Both the position numbers and the translations under genes were made by a program. Under the pieces are notes generated by a model. That model made no database searches. It saw nothing but the letters and a program-made list of their open reading frames with translations, and had not been told where the DNA came from. This document shows, piece by piece, positions 1 to 8,812 of a stretch of DNA of 64,000 nucleotides. Origin of the DNA: Eucalyptus grandis. Lineage: Eukaryota; Streptophyta; Magnoliopsida; Myrtales; Myrtaceae. Location: positions 4,965,001 to 5,029,000 of the forward strand of contig NC_052622.1 in the NCBI RefSeq assembly GCF_016545825.1. The letters run 5' to 3'. Position 1 is the first letter of the stretch; every line of letters starts with the position of its first letter.

Positions 1-360
1 ATATCAACTTATATATGTAAAAACAAGCACAATTTTGTCGCTTTTTTTATCCTTTCAAAGCTACTTTTCATAAAATAGAGTTAACCATTAAATTTCACGA
101 ACCACCCGAGGACCCCAAGTTTGTTTCACTCAAAGGATAACTCTCTTCAATCTAGTAATTTTTTTCTCTTTATGTATCTATGAAATTCTGCGCTGGCTCA
201 ACTCCAGCACTTTATAAGGAAGTATTCTAATTTCCAAAATATCAGCCATCCATAACATCCAATTTGAAAAAAAAAGAATAAAGGGTAATACATATGATGT
301 ATTTTAAAAAGAAAAGAAAAAAACAAAAAAAAGAAGATAACAAAGCACATTGTCACATTC
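1..360. other. AT-rich intergenic sequence, no gene seen
   Basis: No coding signal was found. The stretch is AT-rich, with A-runs near 270-335. It is the left flank of the hAT-type insertion, whose 8-bp target duplication is at 361-368. Confidence 0.6.
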
Positions 361-539
361 ATTGCAATTAGGGGTGAGCGATTCTTGGGTAGGAACCCGA
401 CCCTCTGGTTCCCGGTTCCTGATTTCGGTTGCAGTTCCATAACTAGAATTGGAACCGGTTAGGGTTAAAAAAAAAAAAAAAGGTCCCAAATCAATTTTAA
501 TTGTTTACCCTCCCTCAGTTCAATTCTCCTCTGAGTCCT

Positions 540-1020
540 CTCCTGTTCTCTGCCTTTAACCCGTCGCCGACGCTACTCACCCTCGACGCCACCGTCGGAC
601 ATTGCTTGCCCTCGACGCTGCCACCGGACACGCCCTCACCTTCAACGCCGCCGCCGGACGCCGCTCGTCCCGCCGCTGGACGCCAGTCAGCCCGCGCTCG
701 CCCCGCCCTTGCCTCCTCGACGCCGTCACCCCTCGCTCGCCTCGCCGCTTAGCCGCTCGTCGTCGATGCCGCCGCTGGACGCCACTCGTCCCCCCGGTGA
801 AGGCTGCTCGCCGCTCGTCCAGCCGCCCCGACACCGCTCGCCGCTCGCCCAGCCGCCCCCGACGCCGCTCGCTTCTCCGCCCGCTGCCCCCGACGCCGCT
901 TGCCCAGCCGCCCCCGACGTGGCTCGCGCAGTCGCCCCCGAAGCCGCTCGCCCAGTCGCCCTCGACGCCGCTCGCCCAGCCTCCCTTGAAGCTGCTCGCC
1001 CAGCCTCCCCTTTGAAAGGT
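540..1020. repeat. GC-rich proline/alanine low-complexity tract in the hAT-type element
   Basis: The composition is dominated by repeats of the form CGCTCGCCCAGCCGCCCC. Several frames on both strands stay open, as expected of GC-rich low-complexity DNA. No domain, splice pattern or credible start is visible. It may derive from the 5' region of a captured gene, but the source is not recognisable. Confidence 0.6.
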
Positions 1021-1030
1021 TCCCCGATCT

Positions 1031-2700
1031 AAGGGATTTATGTCATGGCCGATCCTTCAATCCTAGACCAGTTGCCTTACAAAGTGAATATTTCACTGCG
1101 ATGAACCACAACCCATATTGTAGGGGGGCCGGCTTCAATCCGCGGCAAAATCCGTTCTTGCGAGGTCTTTCTGCTGAAACTCTCTGTCGTCTCTTAGTTT
1201 TGATGCATCGCATCGTGACCCAATATTGTTTTGAATTCGCTAGCGATCAATCCGTTTTGCTTTTCCGTTTCTTTTGAATTTTCGGGTGGAATTCTGGGTT
1301 CTCTTTGCGAAAGGAAGGAATTCAGGAATTCCCCAACTCGGTGGAGCTTGTGGAACGGCTTGGTTTCAGCTTATAGCTGTGAGTCTTGATGAAAGTTCCC
1401 TGCTTTTTAACATTTCTTTGTGGTTGGTCGAGTTGTGGGGTTGGTAGCTGATCATTTTGTCTGTGTAGGATTTTGGGTGTGTGTTTGTTCTTGAGATGCT
1501 TCTGTGAGAGCCTTTTTTACTACGTGTGCTTGGGCAATCCAATGATCATTTGCTTTTGCTTCTCTCTCTTTCCCTGTTTTCTGAGAATTCTGAAGAAAGA
1601 TGATTTTTTTGCCCACTCTGTGGGGTTAACGACCAAGAAAGATTTATGTCTCTAAGATATGTTTGATAAATTTAATGCTGAATTGAGTGCTATTGCTCGC
1701 TCGATAAATTTGACTCTATTGCACTCTTCATCTTGATCTGCTCTGTATTGGTGCATTACTTGGACGAGAGATCAATCTAGCGGTGATGTTTCCATCTGAT
1801 TTGGTTCTGTTTTTGTTGTGCCAGTCAGATCGCATGTGGTAGAAAAGATCTCTTTTTTCCCTCTTTATTGCTTGTTTTATCTTGCTTTCTGGGTGGTCAT
1901 CACAAAGCGTTCCTGTCCATGACTGGTGGCAGTTTGCATGTTCGTAGACGTAATAGTAGAAATCAGTTTGGAATTTTATGAGAGATCTCTGAGTTTATAT
2001 GATTTAATATTAAGGTCATCTTTTTCCTTCTTTTGAAGATCTTTGGATCACTACCTTTTTGTCTGTTATTAGTTGGCCATGTGGATATGAAATCTTAAAC
2101 TGGAAGACTATAGCAAGGCTGTCACAATTTATTATTTCCATCTCAAAGCTATGTAGAGTTCTTTTTAGTTGAGGCACTGAACTATTCACTTCAATGTGGG
2201 TTATGGTTCATGGCTTGAGATGAATGTTTAATTTGTAAGATGCCATTCCAGGAATAGAAGATAAAAGAAGGTCTCTACATGATGGGTTTGAAAGATGGGA
2301 TATTTCACCTGTCTTGGTTTATTGTATATTCTTTGTAGGTGAATGTAGCTTATCTTATTTATTTTGTCACTCTTTGTCCTTAGTATGTATAGAATGAGAC
2401 AATGCTTTTTTACCAATCCAGATTGTCACTTACATGTGAAGTGATATAAACCAAGAGTGGAATATTTCTGCAAGAAGTACCAGTAGAGCTGGGTTTGAAA
2501 TGGCTGTTAGGTTCTTCTAGAAGTTGGTAGTATTCTGTCTGGCCTCTTAATTGTTTGATCATTTGTTCGGTTCAAATTGGATCATACAATTACTGATTTG
2601 TATTTTCATGTATTCTTTCAGTGTTACTACTCACGAACCCATTTATTCTATCTAGCTTCTTACTTACTATGGGAAAATATTTTGACAGGCTCCTCACTTT
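1031..2700. other. Non-coding interior of the hAT-type element
   Basis: This stretch is T-rich and intron-like or 5'UTR-like, with no coding homology I recognise. It contains short open frames only. It precedes the first ABCA1-like exon and may be captured intron or leader sequence. Confidence 0.5.
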
Positions 2701-2722
2701 CTTAGTTTGATATTTTCTGCAG

Positions 2723-3335
2723 TTTGCAATTTCCTCTGGAATTATCACTGTTTGTACAATGGACAACCTTTTCAAGTACAGTAACAAATCCTTGGTTTTT
2801 GTGTACTTTTTCTCATTTGGACTGAGTGCAATCATGCTGTCATTTATGATTTGTGCATTTTTCACAAGAGCGAAAACGGCTGTTGCAGTTGGTACCCTTT
2901 CTTTCCTTGGGGCCTTCTTTCCTTATTACACGGTGAATGATGAAGGTGTACCTATGTAAGTAACTATGCTAAAATATTTCATTCAGGATATCCTATTTGT
3001 GATTAAATTCACAGTACCACATTACTCATGCAACAGATTTATGCATATAGGATTCTCAAAGTCATTGCGCCTCTGCTTTCACCAACGCCCTTTGCTTTGG
3101 GGTCTATTAACTTACTGATTATGAACGTGCTCATGTTGGGCTTCGGTGGAGCAACGTTTGGCTGGTAACTTTGTGTTCTGGAGTCTTGATATTATGTACT
3201 GTTTAATATTACTGATGTTAATCGTTCATGATGATGGATCATGAAGGCGTCATCTGGAGCGAATTTTCTGGTCTGTCTAGTAATGATGATGTTTGACTCA
3301 CTTGTGTACTGTCTGATGGTTTTTACCTGAATAAG
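2723..3335 (+). pseudogene. ABCA1: ABCA1-type ABC transporter fragment (three exons, frameshifted)
   Basis: Three exon-like blocks match the second transmembrane region of plant full-size ABCA transporters. Exon a (2723-2955) includes [14 protein letters not shown] and [20 protein letters not shown]. Exon b is 3051-3164 and exon c 3247-3335. The a/b junction has a GT donor at 2956 and an AG acceptor before 3051, rejoining VPM to ILKVIAPLLSP in frame. A one-base deletion near 3113 shifts exon b; in the corrected frame it reads DYERAHVGLRWSNVW. Exon c begins ASSGANFLVCLVMMMFDSLV and has a second shift near 3320. The nucleotide-binding domains and the rest of the roughly 1,900-residue family protein are absent. 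Because the fragment lies inside hAT-type ends and keeps its introns, it was probably captured from genomic DNA, not from mRNA. Confidence 0.85.
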
Positions 3336-3551
3336 GTGTGTCTTCTTTGAAGAATACTTAGAAATAGTAACAATTTTTAGTAGTACCGGACCTAGCCATG
3401 GTAAGCAAATGCGCACATTGTGCTTTGCAACTTTCGTAATGTCTACTTAGAGGAGTTGAAGGCTGAATGCTAGAAGCTTCTCGACTTTCTTGTTTTGCTG
3501 TTGGCGGGCATTCTCATGGATTAACCCTGCTTGACTTATGTGCAACTGCAG

Positions 3552-3681
3552 GTACTGAATGTCACACTGAGACTTGCATGGATGCAGAACATTTTAGGCT
3601 TCCTTTCCTACAAAGAAAGGCCTTGATTGCAATCATTACTAGCTTGGAAATCATCCACCGTGGGATTTGGAATTTTTTTAG
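3552..3681 (+). pseudogene. PHO1-family phosphate exporter fragment (EXS-domain exon, frameshifted)
   Basis: An AG acceptor ends at 3551 and a GT donor follows 3681. One frame gives LRLAWMQNIL and, after a shift near 3600, another gives PFLQRKALIAIITSLEII followed by HRGIWNFFR. Together these match the conserved C-terminal EXS region of plant PHO1 proteins, which export phosphate and have Trp-Asn-Phe-Phe-Arg at this place. The preceding and following PHO1 exons are missing. It lies about 220 bp downstream of the ABCA1 fragment, in the same orientation and inside the same hAT-type ends, so the element joins pieces of two unrelated genes. No intact product is possible. Confidence 0.8.
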
Positions 3682-3775
3682 GTATGCTGTGTTCTTTTTC
3701 CCTACTCTAATTTTTGCACCATGAAGCAGAAGAATCCAATGACATACTTGATGGAACACTGTTGATCTTTTACAG

Positions 3776-3904
3776 GCAGAAAGGGTTCCTGATGGATTCG
3801 TGCTCAATGTTGTGCGAAGGGAGGACTTGGCATCGCGAAATAGAAGTGGGGACTGCTGTGAAGTCCCCAAATGCTTGCAACTGGATTCACCGGAGGAGAT
3901 GGAT
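3776..3904 (+). CDS. Unrecognised 43-codon exon in the hAT-type element
   Basis: An open block of exactly 43 codons lies between an AG acceptor (ending 3775) and a GTGAGT donor starting at 3905. It begins AERVPDGFVLNVVRREDLAS and ends in an acidic LDSPEEMD stretch, with three cysteines between. I do not recognise the family. Clean splice boundaries and open phase 0 at both ends suggest a third captured exon. It could equally be a chance open frame. Confidence 0.4.
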
Positions 3905-4314
3905 GTGAGTTGACATCCGAATTTTTTAGGTATGCTGTTGGTATTTTTTTTTTTTAATTTGATATAGCAAAACTAAGTTTGCTTGTAAACTTAAGAGTGG
4001 TTTGGAATATCACAATGCTGGCTTATAACATCACAGCTTTTCCTTAAGATCTTACCCAATGATGGGACTGAGCAATTGTTGCATTGTTTACCCTGAAAAT
4101 GAAACAAAAAAAATGAGACCTAAAAAAAAAATAAAAAAAGAACCTGTAGGAATCTGGAACCGACCCCAGAACCTTTGACAAGGTAGGCTCTAAGTTCTTG
4201 GTTCTAACAGGTAGGTTCCAGGATCCAAAAAATGAGGATCCTGTACCCGATGGTAAGTTCCAAGTTCTAGACAGAACTGTAGAGAACCGGGAACCGCTCA
4301 CCCCCAATTGCAAC

Positions 4315-4914
4315 CATATGGTCTATCGTAATTATCGTAAATAGCAGCGCTTTTTGCCATCTTATCAGCGTCGACGCAAGCTGTTGTTTCAGTCTGCAGC
4401 TCCTTCGCCATATTTTGCCAAAGCGCTTTAGCCACTGTAATTAGAGATGCAAATGGTCTATCGTATAAACACCCATAATTCGTGATGAAATTCAGCAAAT
4501 CAATATAATGCCAACAAGAATACACTTATCACACTTGAAACAGATTTGCCACCCAGGCCACCGTGCCTCAAAGCATAAAAAAAAGTTAAGAAGAATGCGG
4601 AAGAGAGAAATAAGGAATTTTCTATATATTTTGATATATTCATAATGAGGATTATCAGCCTTTTTATAGGCTTTATGAAAGATTAAATAAGATAACATAT
4701 CAATTAAGATACGTAAAATTATAGAGGACATTCACATAATCTTGAGAGATATAAAAACTATCCTAATTTTCCTAAATAACAACAAAAAAGATGCGCAAAA
4801 CTCAAAAGAGTCTCCAACTACTGTTTTAGTGAATAGCCAATAGATCAGTATAATTTCATATGGTAAATTTCTCAGAATGTTTCGATTAGGATTTATTAAT
4901 TATATGAGCCCGTT
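4315..4914. repeat. Intergenic sequence, diverged duplicate of about 15240-15480
   Basis: No gene was found. Segments around 4498-4570 and 4840-4905 resemble 15255-15345 and 15395-15465. Shared pieces include CTTATCACA followed by GATTTRCCAC, and GATTAGGATTTATTA. A third, weaker relative lies at 18180-18290. These look like diverged copies of one upstream module. Confidence 0.5.
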
Positions 4915-6480
4915 TGAATAAGGTAATAGTTCGGTTATGTTCTAATAGGAGCATGTATACGTCCCCTTTTTTTTTGATCAATTTATAACATGTACTTTGT
5001 ACATAAAGTATAGTTGCTATTTCAACATTTCTAATGAGTGTCGAGGACGCACTTATATGATTCTTTCAATGTCATCTTTTCCCTAGGGCAAAGATAATGC
5101 AACATTAGACACGGCAAAAGTCTTGTGACTACTTAAATCTAAAAGCGAGAAAGCATGATTTGCGCGAGCTTCCAAAAAGCAAGTCTGTCGATTCTTCTTG
5201 TTTTCTTTCTTTTGAAGCCCCCTTTTTGAGCAAAGTAAATCAATCCTATCAAATCTTATTTAATAGCCAAACTAGGGTTTTTTTATTTTGCATCTATATA
5301 GCTTTTTGAAACAAAGTTGCTTCATTGTATCAATCCACCATAGTTAAAAAGAAGGGGAGACCAAAAGAGATATCAATAGTTTGAAGTGATTGCGCCAATT
5401 GCACGCACAAATCTCCAATCTACATCAAACACGATTGTGGTTGCTTTTGTCGTCAATAATTCTAAAAGTATGGGTCCCTTCTGATTCTAGCTAAGAAAGA
5501 TATATTCTGTATTATGCTCGTATAGAAAATGTAAGGACTATTGCTTAGAAAGTCATTAAGATCCTGTATAGCTTCAACTTGTCCCTACATGTATTATACC
5601 ATCTTTTTGTAGCCGTACTACATGGCTAAAATTTATACTCAAGCAACTATAGTCATTCTTGGTAGGAGTGTAAATGGTTCGGTTCGGTTAGGTTTTTTGA
5701 AAAATTGAATTGAACCGAATCGAATGAACCGATAAAGAAATTTATTGAACCAAACCAAACCCAACAGAACCGAAATTCTGATTTTTTTGGTTCAGTTTGG
5801 TTTAGTTTTTACTTTTTGTGTTTTTTTCCCTACATACACCCCTTTCTATAAATTTTTTTCATTTTTTTAAAATTTGATTTTTTAATATTTTTATTTTTAT
5901 TTATTTTTCTTCTTCTTCTTCATCGGCCGGTCGCCGCCGCCACTGCTAGCGACCGGTCAATGAAGAAGAAGAAGAAAAAAAAAAAAAAAAAGAAAAGAAA
6001 AAAAAAAAATAATTTAAAAATAAAATAAAAAATAAAAAAGGAAAAAAATTAGATTTTATCGGTTTGGTTCGGTTAACCGAACCGATAAAAACTGAACCGG
6101 TTAAAAAGTTTCAGTTTTTGATGAGAACCGACGAATAAGAACCAAATCGAAAAAAAAAAAAAAAACTAAATTTTTCGGTTTGGTTCGGTTTGGTTTTCAG
6201 TTCGGTTTTTGACACCACTAATTCTTGGCACGTGCCTTGCAAGAATACAATTATAGTATGGACATATGTGATTTTGCTTTTAAGCGGACCGTAGGAAAGT
6301 GCATTTTATGTAGCTATTATGCCTGTAGAGTATAGCAAATTTATACATTTTAAGTTCTAGATAAAGATTTTTTTAAGTATTCATTCATGTCTAGGTTGGA
6401 TATGAGGCCGTGTAATATATCATTGTCATATGAGATACTATTTTAATAGCAATTAATTATTTCATGAAATGATTGGTCTA
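4915..6480. repeat. Duplicated upstream module, copy 1 (with hAT MITE inside)
   Basis: 4915-5160 aligns with 6482-6702; both end in the same tract leading to GCGAGAAAGCATGA. 5155-5510 aligns with 12769-13130. 5520-5660 plus 6229-6480 aligns with 17370-17710. The copies are diverged but clearly collinear. The module lies upstream of broken receptor-kinase gene starts in the later copies. No open reading frame of note is present. Confidence 0.65.
5663..6220. mobile_element. Foldback hAT-type MITE
   Basis: The element is 558 bp. It starts TAGGAGTGTAAA and ends TTTGACACCACTA, so the ends are imperfect inverted repeats. It is flanked by a perfect 8-bp duplication, attcttgg, at 5655-5662 and 6221-6228. 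The interior is a large inverted repeat. GGTTCGGTT-type sequence on the left pairs with AACCGAACC-type sequence on the right, and the centre near 5910-5985 contains CTTCTTCTTC and GAAGAAGAAG arms around a GC-rich loop. The related sequence near 17475 lacks the insertion and shows the unoccupied site. No coding capacity. Confidence 0.88.
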
Positions 6481-6481
6481 T

Positions 6482-6699
6482 GTAACCAATAGGAACATAT
6501 ATACGTCCCATTTTTTGATCAATTTACAACATGTGCTTTGTACATAACGTATAGTTGCTATTTCAACATTTCCAGCTAGCGTTAAGAAGGACGCACTTAT
6601 ATGATTCTTTCAATGTCACCTTTTTCTTAGCGCAAAGGTAACACAAAATAAGACACGACAAAAGTGTTGTGACTAATTAAATCTAAAAGCGAGAAAGCA
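6482..6699. repeat. Duplicated upstream module, copy 2 (left part)
   Basis: This aligns with 4915-5157, and a diverged third copy lies at about 18320-18545. The copy is cut at 6699 by the gypsy element and resumes at 12769-12773 with the target duplication aagca, then TGATCCATGTGAGC. Confidence 0.65.
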
Positions 6700-7550
6700 T
6701 GATGTAGCCCGCATTGAAGACTAGCTCTCTCGACCAAGAAGATCGGCCCGCATTCAAGCTCGACGAAACCTCTTATCGATGAAGTTGTCGATTGTCAATG
6801 AAGTTCAATGAAGTCGTCGATTCAACTGAGAAGCCATATCGATATCTTGAGCCCATCATGGAAGCTTGAAAGAAGACACCTTGGGAGCCATGAAGACGTT
6901 ATGCTTTTACTAGTTTCTATGCTCTTTACTATTTTTTTTTTCTAGTTTCAAGAGTTCTTTAATGCTTTCAAGTTTCTCGGTTTTCCTAGTTTCAATGTTT
7001 TTCTAGTTTCAGTGCCCTGTCTTTATTTCTTTGACGATATAAGCCATCCAATTCCTTGTACAAGAGAGACGACTTTTGATGAATGAAAACTTTGCTTTCA
7101 AGCAAGTATCGTGAACTTTGCAGAGTTCATACCCTTGAAAACCTAGAAGAGTTTTTACTCCGTCCTTGAAGAGTCAAGATTTTTTTGAAATTTGCATCCT
7201 TGAAAGGTTGCAGTCATCGATCTAGAAGAATCGGTGCCCTCTCAACTTCCTTGGAGGCCTAGAAGAGCAATCAACGGAGTTTCTGTCTTTTCCTGTTCTG
7301 TTCGTTATTTCCAAGCAAAATTTGACCATCCTACAGTGCTTATTTCAGAAAACCTGAAACAGAGAAATTGTAGATCAAGAAGTCTTTGTTCATTTGGCTT
7401 TGGAATCAGGTCAATCCGATCTGTATTGACAAAGATACAACTGTTCTCCTGAGCTTGCGCAGTGCTGAAAATTCTGTTCATCCTGTTTCCCGTGTGCGAG
7501 TCACTCTCCCGATCCTACGGTTTGAGAAAGCCTACACTTGGCTTGCATCA
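6700..7550 (+). repeat. 5' LTR of the gypsy element
   Basis: This 851-bp repeat matches 11930-12768. It contains candidate promoter sequence for the element. The boundary was set by the target duplication, the TG...CA ends and the primer site directly downstream. Confidence 0.9.
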
Positions 7551-7552
7551 TT

Positions 7553-7564
7553 TGGTATCAGAGC
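7553..7564 (+). promoter_or_regulatory. Primer binding site (initiator tRNA-Met) of the gypsy element
   Basis: TGGTATCAGAGC lies two bases after the 5' LTR. This is the usual plant tRNA-Met(i) complement used to prime minus-strand synthesis. Confidence 0.9.
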
Positions 7565-7580
7565 TTTGGAGGAGAGGACA

Positions 7581-8812
7581 ATGCCTCCAAGACAAGCTAG
7601 ACGTCGTGGCGGTAGAACCATTCCCCTCGATGAAGTGCACACACTCGCTGAGAATTTGCAGCAACGTATGCAACGACAAATTGACAAATTGACGTGAGAA
7701 GTTCAGCATTTGAGGGCTGAAGCAAATAATTCTCCACCCCGTTCCAGGATTGAAGATTCCCATGGTGACTCTTCCTCTTCGGAGAGTGTTCAATCTATTC
7801 ACGGTTGAAGGCATGTTCGACATTGTTTACAACATATTCGTGAGCCAGATTGGGAAAAGGAAGTCAAGAAAGATGTTCTAGAATTTACAGGTACTGAGTC
7901 TCCTAATGAAATTGTTGATTGGTTGACACTTGTGAATGAGGTGTTTGAGCATCGAAATGTTCCAGAGAATTGTCGAGTTGGGATCATTGCTATGAGATTC
8001 CAAGGCAAGGCGATTGCTTGGTGGAGACGTGAAAAACAAACTCGCCAAGCCGTTGGCAAAGCACCAATCACTTTGTGGAAAAGATGGAGGGCAAGATTCA
8101 AAAATATTTTCTTCCCAAAGGATATAAGAGAGCTCTACCAACGGTACCAAAATCTAAAACAAGGTACGCGAACGGTGGACCAATACACCAATGAATTCAA
8201 TGAGTTGGTGATTCGTAACAATATCCAGGACCCGAAGGAGGCGCTTGTGAACAAATACTTGAACGGTCTTCAATTTTACATTCAAGATGCCTTGGAAGTC
8301 CTCGACATTTGGGACTTAGGAGATGCACACCAACGGGCACTCAAAATGGAGCGCTCTCGTTCTCAGAGACAGCAATCAACTACCATAACAAGTCGGGCCA
8401 CCAAGAGTACCACTAGCACTGCTAAAGTTGCTGAGGCTACAACGCAATCTACTAGTAAGCCTTCTACTCAACCCCATGTTTCAAAGCAACCTGCTATGTT
8501 CGATATACGTTGCTATTCTTGTGGGGAGTTGGGTCATGGTGCTAGCAATTGTCGAATCAATAAGAATCGGCTAGCCGATAAAGTCTTCTTGGTGGATAAT
8601 GATTCTGATGAGAATGCTGAGGATCCACTTGAAGAGGAGTTGAACAATGATGAAGAAGCTGTGGATGATGAACAAATAGTGCATGTTGACACTGGCGAAC
8701 TTCTTATGGTGAGGAAATTTTTTTTTACTCCTCAAGATGAAATTGGAGATAGGTGGTCATGTACCAATATTTTTCATTTTGCTTGCACAATCATGGGAAA
8801 GGTGTGTTAATT
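7581..8812 (+). pseudogene. gypsy gag, three in-frame stops
   Basis: The start ATG at 7581 gives MPPRQARRRGGRTIPLDEVH, a typical basic Gag beginning 17 bases after the primer site. One frame runs on through stops at 7695 and about 7805 into a long open stretch from 7923. That stretch carries the retrotransposon gag domain (WWRREKQTR, then LYQRYQNLKQGTRTVDQYT). A CCHC zinc knuckle (CYSCGELGHGASNCR) lies near 8510-8555. A third stop falls just before the protease. The CGA-to-TGA and CAA-to-TAA pattern fits cytosine deamination. The family product packages the element's RNA in cytoplasmic particles. Confidence 0.85.

Larger units (their letters stand above)
369..4306. mobile_element. Non-autonomous hAT-type element carrying captured host gene fragments (Pack-hAT-like)
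   Basis: The left end reads TAGGGGTGAGCG (369-380). The right end, read on the opposite strand, is TGGGGGTGAGCG (4306-4295), so the terminal inverted repeats match at 11 of 12 bases. Both ends continue into GGAACC/GGTTCC-rich subterminal sequence. The flanks are attgcaat (361-368) and attgcaac (4307-4314), an 8-bp target duplication with one mismatch. An 8-bp duplication with TAGGGGTG-type ends is characteristic of hAT elements. No transposase was found. The interior holds a GC-rich low-complexity tract, exons resembling ABCA1 and PHO1, and one unrecognised exon. The boundaries are seen directly; mobility and capture are inferred. Alternatively, unrelated fragments came together by chance between two hAT-like ends. 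Confidence 0.8.

Noticed and set aside
602..1032. Two overlapping open frames of 107-137 codons, Pro/Ala/Arg-rich
   Set aside because: Frames on both strands are open because of GC-rich repeated words. There is no domain, and the stretch lies inside the hAT-type element.
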